The notes under the pieces: generated by a model
The model's input: only the letters and a program-made list of their open reading frames with translations
What the model was told of the DNA's origin: nothing
Database searches by the model: none
Translations under genes and position numbers: made by a program
DNA from: Psychromonas sp. SP041
GTDB taxonomy: Bacteria; Pseudomonadota; Gammaproteobacteria; Enterobacterales; Psychromonadaceae
Length of the DNA: 64,000 nt
Reading direction: 5' to 3'
NCBI RefSeq assembly: GCF_000470315.2
Contig: NZ_CBRF02000019.1
Location: 1 to 64,000 of the forward strand
Shown here: positions 56,119-64,000 of the stretch, in pieces
Layout of the letters: each line of letters opens with the position of its first letter
Numbering within the stretch: position 1 is the stretch's first letter

Positions 56119-56279
56119 ATACCAAAAGAATTAATAAGGTGATCATTCTTGCTGGTTAAAATCACCCCTAACTGCGTTGTGAGTTTTGAAGTGAGAACAA
56201 CTATCCCCTACAACTCACGCCTTATTAGTGTTAATTTTTCCTGCGCAATCTCTGATCACTTATTTAATTCCATTGGTAT
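56119..56279 (-). repeat. MITE-like element, copy B (161 bp)
   Basis: The reverse complement of copy A at 52083-52243, with the same length and the same ends. It lies just upstream of lolC, in the gap to the PilZ-like gene, so it may affect or carry the lolCDE promoter region. Confidence 0.85.
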
Positions 56280-56465
56280 AAAGCATGATTGTTATTAAAA
56301 TAGCGTTATCCGCCAACAATCAACATTAATAGCGCTAAATCTAGACTTAACTTGTTGATTACATTTTAATGGAGGCCATTCTAATGTATCTTTATTCGCT
56401 AAGACAGACAAAACTCCTACAATAAGGTGTTTCTGTATCATTCAATAACAGCCTGGTTTGTAGAT

Positions 56466-57023
56466 ATGAACAATAATGAATATTTTTTAGTAGAACATGC
56501 TCTTTCAATCAATTTAAAATCAATTGATAAATGCGACTTACCACTTAACCAATTCGCTTTTGAAGATGAGATCCCTGGGCCATTCAGAATGGCAAGCGAT
56601 CTTGCAAAAGCAGATGCCAGCATTTTAGCGCCGTTAAAATTAAACAGCGATAATACACAAGCACTATGGAATTATCTACAGGCACAAAACCAAAAAATAA
56701 ATACGTTACTGAGTTATGTACTGACTCAACAAGATGATGAAAAATCTCGCCACCAAACCATTAAGTTTAGTGCCGGTAGTATTATCATAAAAAACAACAA
56801 CACATTGAAAATAGATGACAATATTAGGCTTAAAATATTTTTGCCTGAAGAATCTTCTGCTATCTACTGTTATGCAACAGTGTCAAACATTAATGACTCT
56901 GAATACGCGTTTACATACACATTTATACGTGAACAAGACCGTGAATTATTAATTAGAGCGAGTCTACATGTACAATCACAACAACTAAAAAACAGAGCAA
57001 AACAACGCGAATTAAACACTTAG
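56466..57023 (+). CDS. PilZ-like domain protein
   Basis: A 185-aa soluble protein that resembles a PilZ-domain family found upstream of mfd in Shewanella and Vibrio (from memory). The C-terminal beta-rich domain (about 105-170) is followed by a helix, REQDRELLIRASLHVQSQQL. The c-di-GMP motifs are weak: no clear RxxxR, and KFSAGS in place of (D/N)xSxxG, so ligand binding is doubtful. The start at 56466 (MNNNEYFLVEH) fits the family; GTG 56427 would add 13 residues. Confidence 0.72.
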   Translation: MNNNEYFLVEHALSINLKSIDKCDLPLNQFAFEDEIPGPFRMASDLAKADASILAPLKLNSDNTQALWNYLQAQNQKINTLLSYVLTQQDDEKSRHQTIKFSAGSIIIKNNNTLKIDDNIRLKIFLPEESSAIYCYATVSNINDSEYAFTYTFIREQDRELLIRASLHVQSQQLKNRAKQRELNT

Positions 57024-57115
57024 ATTTAGAACGTTAAATCATCAATAACTCAGTACAAAAAGTTAGATAACACATCTCATAATTAGCAAAAAAACAGTGA
57101 AAATAAGTCAATAAT

Positions 57116-60100
57116 ATGAATAATTTACTCGATATACAACCTTTAAAATCTTCTACTGACACACAACAACTTGCTAATTTAGTTGGCAGTAGTCAAAGCT
57201 TTGTCATTAATCAATGTGCTCAAGCTAATCCACAGAAGTCGCCATTAGTGGTTGTGGTTAATGACACGCCTAGTGCCATTAAGTTGCATCAAGAGTTACT
57301 TTATTTTGCTGAAGGTAAGTTTGAAGTGAAATTATTCCCTGATTGGGAAACATTGCCTTACGATCACTTCTCACCCCACCAAGATATTATTTCAACACGG
57401 ATAGAAACCTTATATCAATTACCCTCGATGAAAGACGGTATCTTGATTGTGCCAGTCACGACTCTATTATTGAGACTAGCACCCCCAAGTTATTTAAAAC
57501 AACATACTTTAGTCGTTAACACAGGGCAAAAGTTAGAATTACAATTACTACGAGAGCAACTTCAAGAAGCGGGTTATTACTCAGTCGATCAAGTACGAGA
57601 GCATGGTGAGTTTTGTGCAAGAGGATCGTTGTTAGATATTTACCCAATGGCCAGTAATACACCTTATCGTATTGATTTCTTTGATGATGAAGTTGATTCG
57701 ATCCGTCCTTTTGATACTGAAACACAACGCTCATTACCAACGATAAAACAGATAAAAATGTTACCTGCGCATGAATTTGCAACGGATAAACAAGCGATTA
57801 CCAACTTTAAAACAGCTTATAGTGAGAAATTCACTTCAAAAGTATCAACTAGTGCGGATTCTATTTACCAGCAAATATCTCAATCCAACTTACCGGCAGG
57901 TATCGAATACTACTTACCGCTGTTTTTTAATGAAACCGCCACCTTATTTGACTATCTTCCTAAACATACTCGTCTGTGTATTGTCGGTGATATTAATAGT
58001 GCCATTGATAGTTTTTGGAAAACCATAGAACACCGCTTTGAAGAACGAGGCGTTGATTTATTACGCCCTCTACTGCAGCCTATCGCCCTTTATTTACGAC
58101 AAGAACAATGCTTTAAACGTTTAAATGAATTTCCTAAATATCAATTACAACAAGATTCTTTTGCAGCGCCTAAAGCAGGTAAAACTAATTTACCGTTAAC
58201 AACCCTGCCAGATATAAAAATTCATCATAAAGATAAAAACCCACTGGCCAACATTGCAGCTTTCATTGACGACTTTCCTGGTAAAGTATTATTAAGTGTT
58301 GAGTCAGCTGGGCGTAAAGAAGCGTTATTAACCTTATTAAGCCCACTTAAATTATCCATCAAATCAGTCGATAGCATTAGTGAATGCCATCAAAATAAAA
58401 ATAAAGTGTCTATTACCGTTAGCCGTGTTGAGAACAGCTTTTTAATTATCGACAGTCAATTTGCTTTTATTACTGAAACGGAATTACTTGGCAGCAAAAT
58501 TACGCAACGTCGACGTCAAAATAAAGAGAATCAAAGTGAAGAAAGCTCTGAACATATAGTACGTAACCTCGCAGAATTAAAAGTAGGTCAACCTGTTGTT
58601 CATATAGACCATGGTGTTGCACGTTATTTAGGGTTACAAACGATTGAAGTATCAGGCAGCATTAATGAATTTGTAACACTTGAATACCTTCGAGGTGACA
58701 AATTATATGTTCCAGTAACCTCCTTACACCTTATTGGACGTTATAGTGGCAGTGATGTTGAAACAGCACCCATTAGTAAATTAGGTAATGATACTTGGGC
58801 TAAAGCTAAAAAACGTGCTGCTGAAAAAGTACGTGATGTCGCCGCTGAGTTACTTGAAATTTACGCACAACGAGCGGCGAAAAAAGGTTTTAAGTACCAA
58901 TTTAATCAAGCTAATTACGCCGCCTTTAGTGATGACTTCCCTTTTGAAGAAACGCATGATCAGGCACTTTCTATCAACTCTGTTATTTCCGATATGTGTT
59001 CATCACAACCAATGGATAGGCTCGTTTGTGGTGATGTAGGGTTTGGTAAAACAGAAGTTGCAATGCGAGCTGCATTTATGGCGACGGATAATGCTCGACA
59101 AGTTGCTTTGCTCGTCCCAACAACGCTTCTTGCACAGCAACATTTTGAGAATTTTCGTGACCGATTTGCTAACTGGCCAGTTAAAATAGAAGTGTTATCT
59201 CGTTTTAAAACAGCAAAAGAACAGAAGCTTATTTTGCAAGAAGCCGCTGAAGGTAAAATCGATATATTAATAGGTACCCATAAACTATTAAGTGATGGTA
59301 TTAAGTTTGCCGATTTAGGCTTATTAATCATCGATGAAGAGCATCGTTTTGGTGTTCGTCAAAAAGAAAAAATCAAACGCCTTCGTGCTCAAATTGATAT
59401 TCTAACGTTAACTGCGACACCTATTCCACGAACATTAAACATGTCTATGAATGGTATGCGAGACTTATCCATTATTGCTTCTCCACCTGCTAAACGTTTA
59501 GCAGTCAAAACATTCGTTGAACAAAAAACAGATCAAACGATTAGCGATGCCATCACTCGTGAAATTATGCGCGGTGGACAAGTTTATTTTTTACACAATA
59601 ATGTTGAAACCATTGCAAAAGCGGCAGCCGACTTACAAGTTTTATTACCGCAAGCCCGTATTTCAGTTGCGCATGGTCAAATGAATGAACAACAACTTGA
59701 ACGCGTCATGTCAGATTTTTATCATCAGCGTCAAAACGTTTTGGTGTGTACCACTATTATTGAAACAGGTATTGATATTCCAACAGCCAATACCATCATT
59801 ATTAACAGAGCAGATCACTTAGGTCTTGCTCAATTGCATCAATTACGTGGTCGAGTGGGCCGTTCACATCATCAAGCTTATGCTTACTTATTAACACCAA
59901 CGCCGAAATTAATGACTAAAGATGCTAAAAAACGTTTACAAGCAATTAGCTCATTAGACACATTAGGTGCGGGGTTTACCTTAGCAACGCACGATTTAGA
60001 AATTCGTGGTGCAGGTGAATTACTGGGTGACGAACAATCAGGTCAGATAACCAGTATCGGCTTTAACCTTTACATGGATATGCTAAATCAAGCAGTTGAT

Positions 60101-60595
60101 GCATTACGTAATGGCCAAGAACCAAGTTTAGAACACCTGTTAGCCACACAAGCAGAGGTTGAGTTACGTATACCGGCACTGATACCAGATGATTACATTC
60201 CAGACGTTAATATGCGCCTTTCTTTATACAAACGTATTGCGAATAGTAAAAATAATAATGAACTAAATGAGATTCAAGTTGAACTAATTGATAGATTTGG
60301 CTTGTTGCCTGACTCAACAAAAAACTTAGTTGCGGTAACCGCTATCAAACAACGTTGCTCAAAACTGGGCATTGCACGCATTGAAGCACATGCTTTAGGT
60401 GGTGCAGTTACCTTTACTGAACATTCAAAAGTAGAGCCGATGTTTCTTGTTTCGTTACTGCAAACTCAATCAAATACCTTTAAACTAGACGGTCCAAGTA
60501 AACTGAAATTCACCATGGCACTAGAAAATAGCGCAGAGCGCCTAAATTGGTTGAAACAATTACTTGATAGCTTTAAATTACACCTAATTAAATAA
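57116..60595 (+). CDS. mfd: Transcription-repair coupling factor Mfd
   Basis: A 1159-aa ATPase that pushes stalled RNA polymerase off DNA and recruits UvrA. It has the UvrB-like N-terminal module (FPDWETLPYDHFSPHQDI), the RNA-polymerase-binding CarD-like domain (about 490-560, VGQPVVHIDHGVARYLG), and the RecG-like motor with Walker A GDVGFGKTE and DEEH box. The TRG motif and C-terminal domain are complete. Confidence 0.97.
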   Translation: MNNLLDIQPLKSSTDTQQLANLVGSSQSFVINQCAQANPQKSPLVVVVNDTPSAIKLHQELLYFAEGKFEVKLFPDWETLPYDHFSPHQDIISTRIETLYQLPSMKDGILIVPVTTLLLRLAPPSYLKQHTLVVNTGQKLELQLLREQLQEAGYYSVDQVREHGEFCARGSLLDIYPMASNTPYRIDFFDDEVDSIRPFDTETQRSLPTIKQIKMLPAHEFATDKQAITNFKTAYSEKFTSKVSTSADSIYQQISQSNLPAGIEYYLPLFFNETATLFDYLPKHTRLCIVGDINSAIDSFWKTIEHRFEERGVDLLRPLLQPIALYLRQEQCFKRLNEFPKYQLQQDSFAAPKAGKTNLPLTTLPDIKIHHKDKNPLANIAAFIDDFPGKVLLSVESAGRKEALLTLLSPLKLSIKSVDSISECHQNKNKVSITVSRVENSFLIIDSQFAFITETELLGSKITQRRRQNKENQSEESSEHIVRNLAELKVGQPVVHIDHGVARYLGLQTIEVSGSINEFVTLEYLRGDKLYVPVTSLHLIGRYSGSDVETAPISKLGNDTWAKAKKRAAEKVRDVAAELLEIYAQRAAKKGFKYQFNQANYAAFSDDFPFEETHDQALSINSVISDMCSSQPMDRLVCGDVGFGKTEVAMRAAFMATDNARQVALLVPTTLLAQQHFENFRDRFANWPVKIEVLSRFKTAKEQKLILQEAAEGKIDILIGTHKLLSDGIKFADLGLLIIDEEHRFGVRQKEKIKRLRAQIDILTLTATPIPRTLNMSMNGMRDLSIIASPPAKRLAVKTFVEQKTDQTISDAITREIMRGGQVYFLHNNVETIAKAAADLQVLLPQARISVAHGQMNEQQLERVMSDFYHQRQNVLVCTTIIETGIDIPTANTIIINRADHLGLAQLHQLRGRVGRSHHQAYAYLLTPTPKLMTKDAKKRLQAISSLDTLGAGFTLATHDLEIRGAGELLGDEQSGQITSIGFNLYMDMLNQAVDALRNGQEPSLEHLLATQAEVELRIPALIPDDYIPDVNMRLSLYKRIANSKNNNELNEIQVELIDRFGLLPDSTKNLVAVTAIKQRCSKLGIARIEAHALGGAVTFTEHSKVEPMFLVSLLQTQSNTFKLDGPSKLKFTMALENSAERLNWLKQLLDSFKLHLIK

Positions 60596-60614
60596 ATCCC
60601 AGAAAGGATAAGCT

Positions 60615-61496
60615 TTGAATTTACGTTATATTTTACCATTACTGATCGCAACAACATGTTCATTTAATGTACAAGCAGGAGATCGTTGGTTTGATGTTGA
60701 AATTATTGTCTTTAAACGCAATGTTGATGTAAAAAATGTCAGTGAACAGTTAGATCAGAATAATGTTTATTTAAAACAACGTGATCGCCTAGAAGTCATT
60801 AAAGCAGAGCCTGCAACAAGTTGTTTAGCAGGACAACCTTGCTTACATAAACAAAACCCAGTTCAAATAACTGATAATGAAATGGTAAAGGAAGGCAATA
60901 GACTTATATTATTAAAAGAGTTAAGACTTAAAGAGCAACTTAGAAGACTTAATAATCATCAATTATTTACGCCACTATTACATACTGCATGGCGTATGCC
61001 GATTCAAAATAAACAAGATGCATTACCTATTCATTTGTTTGCAGGTAAAAACTATGCATTAGATATGCCTCAATCAGCTAAGCTTGAAAAAGCACAAGCA
61101 ACAACAGTATCAAATGAACTGACAGCAGATTCTAAAAAGTTAGATGTATTAGCGTCACTACAAAAAGATGAAACCCTACAAGATCTATATGAAATAGATG
61201 GTAATTTTTTGATTTATGTTCAACATTATTTACAAATAGATGCACAGCTCATTGTTAGAACAGAAACAGAAAAACCAGTCTCTTCATCAGTATCAGTACT
61301 AGCAACTGAAGCGCCAACTGTTGATACGGATGCAACGGCAGAAGTTGTTGCTCAAGAACCCGTTCCTAAAAGAAATGTTAGAACAGAGAAAGTAATAACA
61401 GAAACGTTGTTTGATCAAACAAGACGTTTAAAGAGCGGTGAAATTCATTATTTAGACCACCCTCTCTTTGGTATTATTATCCAGATACGAAGATAG
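60615..61496 (+). CDS. csiV: CsiV family peptidoglycan-binding protein
   Basis: A 293-aa periplasmic protein with a signal peptide (cleavage after VQA, about residue 22). The opening GDRWFDVEIIVFKR matches the CsiV family, which in Vibrio cholerae supports LpoA and PBP1A and lies beside mfd. A Val/Glu/Ala-rich low-complexity stretch lies at about 220-250. It starts at TTG 60615 with AAAGGA upstream, 19 bp after mfd, so it is probably cotranscribed. Confidence 0.85.
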   Translation: MNLRYILPLLIATTCSFNVQAGDRWFDVEIIVFKRNVDVKNVSEQLDQNNVYLKQRDRLEVIKAEPATSCLAGQPCLHKQNPVQITDNEMVKEGNRLILLKELRLKEQLRRLNNHQLFTPLLHTAWRMPIQNKQDALPIHLFAGKNYALDMPQSAKLEKAQATTVSNELTADSKKLDVLASLQKDETLQDLYEIDGNFLIYVQHYLQIDAQLIVRTETEKPVSSSVSVLATEAPTVDTDATAEVVAQEPVPKRNVRTEKVITETLFDQTRRLKSGEIHYLDHPLFGIIIQIRR

Positions 61497-61505
61497 TTTT
61501 TAAAG

Positions 61506-61774
61506 TTATACCCGTTACCATTCAAGGTGCATAATTCATAAAGCAGTGAAGTGAACAGATGCTAGGTAGAAAGAGGAAGTTCTAACGGGTTAAATCGACA
61601 ATTTATAACAACCAATGTGTTTGCTTTACCGCTTTCCCACTGGGTTGTTAGCTTTAAAACCAACTCTGCGTTGCAACCTTCAATAAGGAATCGACATTGC
61701 CATCATGTTGCGCCTTGATTTGAAGTCCAAGCTAACAACTGAATAAAGCTCCTTGAGCGGTAACAGGTGTAATA
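61506..61774. repeat. Palindromic-ended intergenic repeat (possible MITE)
   Basis: About 269 bp. The left end TTATACCCGTTACCATTCAA and the inverted right end TATTACACCTGTTACCGCTC agree at most positions over about 27 bp. Inside, GTTGTTAGCTT (61644-61654) and its exact inverse (61729-61739) form a second palindrome. No coding frame is evident. It is unrelated to copies A to C. Confidence 0.65.
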
Positions 61775-61838
61775 TAATAAGCCTAATCTACGAGCTCTAA
61801 TATAATAAATCTTATTTAAGATAAGTCAGGGCTATCAT

Positions 61839-61868
61839 AAAAAAGGAAGCTAATTAGCTTCCTTTTTT
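61839..61868. terminator. Bidirectional terminator between csiV and ybiB
   Basis: A perfect 30-bp palindrome, AAAAAAGGAAGCTAA with its inverse, with A and T runs on the two sides. It can end both the csiV and the ybiB transcripts, which converge here. Confidence 0.9.
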
Positions 61869-61891
61869 ATTTCTACACTCACTGGAAAGCC

Positions 61892-62869
61892 TTAAACCGT
61901 TCGACTTTCCCATAGTTTTTTTGCTTTTTGTAATGCTTCATCTTGCGAACTATCGGGCTGCATTTGCTTTAATACCATTGCAACAGTAGTGATAACAGCA
62001 GCATCTCCATAAGCATCTTCAATCTCTTTATTCCAAACCTTCAACAAGTACTCGGCAGACACTTCTGTATGAGCACCTGAAAAATCTTCTAAGTACGTTG
62101 GCCAATCTTGCTCAACGTATTGAGCTTTTCCATTTACTTGCGTTACACCACAAGCCAAAGTAGAAACACGAGGATTAACTTCACTTTCTCCACCTTCTCC
62201 TTTGAATGCAATAATGCTGTGTTCATTATTTAATAATGCAGCTTGTGCATGAATCTTTTCATAACTTTTATGAAATACGCCATGAATACTGTAGGGCGCA
62301 TTACTTGGATTGACGCTTCTAGCAACCGTATTAAGTGGAGTACGTAAACCAACTTGCTCGCGTAGTGCCAATAATTCAATGAGTTCAGGGCAATAAGCTG
62401 ATAAAGGCACATACACCAATGAATCATTTTCTAACGCAATTTTAGCTTTCTCAGGTGTGTCGGCAATAGCAATGTTAAGTAAAGGACAGGCTGACTCAAC
62501 TTGGTATTTCACTAAATCAACCGTCATGTGACCGTGTAAAAATATCTTCACGCCATTGGCAGCAAGCAACTTAGCGGCTAACAGTAACCAAGGTGGCTGT
62601 CTTTTTTTGCCCGCAAAACATGGCCAATCAAGATCAGGTGTTAATCTATGCCAATCATTTGAAACTTTAGTACGCAGTGCTGCAATATAGCCGGCAGCTT
62701 CTTCGGGAGTTTCACAACGAACACGTTGTAACATCAACAATACAGCTAACTGTAATAAAGTAGCATCGCCATTTAAGTAATCAGTTAAGGCTTGTTTTGA
62801 TTCATCCATGGTTAAAGGACGACGGCCTTTTTCACCACGACCCGTTAATTTAATATATTCACTAAACAT
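61892..62869 (-). CDS. ybiB: YbiB, anthranilate phosphoribosyltransferase-like DNA-binding protein
   Basis: A 325-aa protein of the TrpD2/YbiB family, which has the TrpD fold but, in E. coli, binds nucleic acid rather than catalysing the tryptophan step. The family regions are GRGEKGRRPLTMDESKQAL, LLMLQRVRCETPEEAAGY and FKGEGGESEVNPR. The ATG at 62869 (MFSEYIK) has AAGGA at a good distance; an ATG two codons earlier overlaps that site. In E. coli it is LexA-controlled, but no LexA box is visible here. Confidence 0.87.
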   Translation of the reverse strand: MFSEYIKLTGRGEKGRRPLTMDESKQALTDYLNGDATLLQLAVLLMLQRVRCETPEEAAGYIAALRTKVSNDWHRLTPDLDWPCFAGKKRQPPWLLLAAKLLAANGVKIFLHGHMTVDLVKYQVESACPLLNIAIADTPEKAKIALENDSLVYVPLSAYCPELIELLALREQVGLRTPLNTVARSVNPSNAPYSIHGVFHKSYEKIHAQAALLNNEHSIIAFKGEGGESEVNPRVSTLACGVTQVNGKAQYVEQDWPTYLEDFSGAHTEVSAEYLLKVWNKEIEDAYGDAAVITTVAMVLKQMQPDSSQDEALQKAKKLWESRTV

Positions 62870-62929
62870 TATCATTCCTTTTAATCGATGAATATTTCAC
62901 AAAGACGTAAGTTAAAAGATCGACTAACA

Positions 62930-62950
62930 ATTAACTATTAACTATTAACT
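62930..62950. repeat. Short heptamer tandem repeat
   Basis: Three exact copies of ATTAACT lie between ybiB and the HAD gene. Minor and non-coding. Confidence 0.8.
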
Positions 62951-63008
62951 ATTTGTCAGTAACAGCTATTGACTAATGATCCGGTCACAGCACAGTTAAA
63001 AACAGTGA

Positions 63009-63653
63009 TTAAATGTAGTCATATAGTTGCGTCGCTAAGCAATCAACAACCGCAACGGGTTTAGACAACATTAAGATATCGCGACCATGCACGCCATAAC
63101 TAACGCCTAGACTATTTACACTGGCATTAGCAGCCATATCTAAATCATAACTTGAATCACCCACCATCAAAGCTTCCGATGGGTTTATATTCAATTCTGT
63201 TAATAAGGCGTAAATCATCGATGGATCTGGTTTCGAACTAGATTCATCAGCGCATATTGTGGCTGAAAACAAATGTTCAGTATTTGTTTTGCTCATCATG
63301 CGGTTTAACCCATTACGCCCTTTACCTGTTGCAACAGCAAGCGTATACCCTTGTACTTTCAGATTAATTAATAACTCAGCAATACCATCATAAAAAGGCG
63401 TGTCGATGTCATGCATTCTATTATATTGATCTCGATACGCTTCAACTAATAACGCATGTTCAGTTAATGAACCGTTTGGAAAAAGTTGTTGCATCGCTTT
63501 TAATAAACTTAAACCAATAATATTTTTCACCGCCTGTTCTGCAGGTATTGTTTGCTTTTGCTGTTTGGCAGCTTGTTGCATGCACAGAACAATTTTATCA
63601 ATGGAATCCATTAAGGTTCCATCCCAGTCAAAAATAATTAATTGATATCTCAT
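63009..63653 (-). CDS. HAD-superfamily phosphatase (Gph-like)
   Basis: A 214-aa HAD-IA hydrolase. Motif I is FDWDGTLMDS (Asp9, Asp11), motif II VATGKG, motif III KPDPSMIY, and motif IV GDSSYDLDMA. It is of the phosphoglycolate-phosphatase type, but the substrate cannot be assigned. It follows rluC by one base, an arrangement seen in relatives. Confidence 0.9.
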   Translation of the reverse strand: MRYQLIIFDWDGTLMDSIDKIVLCMQQAAKQQKQTIPAEQAVKNIIGLSLLKAMQQLFPNGSLTEHALLVEAYRDQYNRMHDIDTPFYDGIAELLINLKVQGYTLAVATGKGRNGLNRMMSKTNTEHLFSATICADESSSKPDPSMIYALLTELNINPSEALMVGDSSYDLDMAANASVNSLGVSYGVHGRDILMLSKPVAVVDCLATQLYDYI

Positions 63654-63654
63654 A

Positions 63655-64000
63655 TTAGCTTCGCTGTAACTTCTCTAATAATTCCTCTAAACGAGGGCAA
63701 AGTGGCGCACTTACGGTCATTCTTTTCTCAAGCACAGGGTGAAAGAAAGTAATATGAGCTGCATGTAAAAATAGTCGATTCAACCCTAATGCTTTCATTT
63801 TACTATCAAAGGTTTTATCGCCGTAACGTTCATCACAAGCAATATTATGTCCTTTACAAGCCGCGTGAACACGAATTTGATGTGTTCGGCCAGTCACTGG
63901 GCTCGCTTCAACTAATGTAGCACCGTCATAACGTTGAACAATTTTAAAATGTGTTTCTGATGCTTTTCCTAACGGACTCACTTTAACCACGGAATCTTGA
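63655..64000 (-). CDS. rluC: 23S rRNA pseudouridine synthase RluC, C-terminal part
   Basis: The frame runs off the right edge, so the start is outside the window. The visible 115 or so residues contain SPVTGRTHQIRVH and GLNRLFLHAA, the conserved RluA/RluC-family core after the catalytic aspartate. The catalytic Asp region itself is beyond the edge. The adjacent HAD gene supports RluC over RluA or RluD. Confidence 0.85.
   Translation of the reverse strand, partial: QDSVVKVSPLGKASETHFKIVQRYDGATLVEASPVTGRTHQIRVHAACKGHNIACDERYGDKTFDSKMKALGLNRLFLHAAHITFFHPVLEKRMTVSAPLCPRLEELLEKLQRS

Noticed and set aside
58960-59331. Minus-strand 123-codon frame inside mfd
   Set aside because: Antisense to conserved helicase motifs; serine- and asparagine-rich shadow frame.
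1-64000. tRNA, rRNA or prophage genes
   Set aside because: No cloverleaf, rRNA core sequence or phage gene cluster was recognised by reading both strands; a tRNAscan or Infernal run would confirm.

Overview
The window is AT-rich chromosomal DNA from a marine, facultatively anaerobic gammaproteobacterium. The gene set (lolCDE, lpxH, proQ-prc, sapABCDF, mfd-csiV, ubiUVT, napFDABC, epd, priC-ybaM) and the codon usage fit a Psychromonas-like or related Alteromonadales/Vibrionales lineage; the genus is inferred, not shown. Nearly every gene can be assigned to a known family. No rRNA, tRNA, CRISPR array, prophage or defence island was seen.

Layout. 0-0.1 kb: the last codons of an IS30-type transposase. 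0.2-2.6 kb: a three-gene phospholipid operon like E. coli ynbABC (CDP-alcohol phosphatidyltransferase, CDP-diglyceride synthase, acyltransferase). 2.9-5.5 kb: a cNMP/CBS/DUF294 signalling protein with a DEDDh exonuclease. 6.2-9.8 kb: a BCCT osmolyte transporter preceded by a coupled 54-aa ORF, epd, and a YkgJ cysteine-cluster protein. 9.9-26.7 kb: an anaerobic nitrate-respiration block. It holds ubiT and ubiUV (oxygen-independent ubiquinone synthesis), modABC (molybdate uptake), moaBCDE, mobA and moaA (molybdenum cofactor), napFDABC (periplasmic nitrate reductase) and a NarQ/NarP-like two-component system. A perfect FNR box lies upstream of napF. The sensor kinase appears to lack the P-box arginine that binds nitrate.

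26.8-41.3 kb: dinG, a TSUP permease, priC-ybaM, cysS, ppiB-lpxH, fadD, proQ-prc, trhP (yegQ)-yfhL and a MATE exporter. An 11-unit heptamer tandem repeat lies between lpxH and fadD. 41.4-46.7 kb: sapABCDF. 46.9-64 kb: a catalytically degenerate GGDEF-EAL membrane protein, ttcA, tpiA, yccA, a GDSL lipoprotein hydrolase, lolCDE, a PilZ-like gene, mfd, csiV, ybiB, a HAD phosphatase and the 3' part of rluC.

How the genes work together. The central block is a coherent respiratory module: UbiUVT supply quinone without oxygen, ModABC and Moa/Mob supply the cofactor, NapC-NapB-NapA pass electrons from quinol to nitrate, and FNR plus a NarQ/P-like pair probably control it. Elsewhere the window is housekeeping. 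The intergenic spaces hold a family of MITE-like repeats (two near-identical inverted 161-bp copies plus a diverged third), another palindromic-ended repeat after csiV, and many clear intrinsic terminators.

No clearly new multi-gene system was found. The items most worth a second look are the altered sensor P-box, the MITE family, the heptamer array, the DUF294-exonuclease pair, TrhP beside YfhL, and the unusual SapD and DinG motifs.
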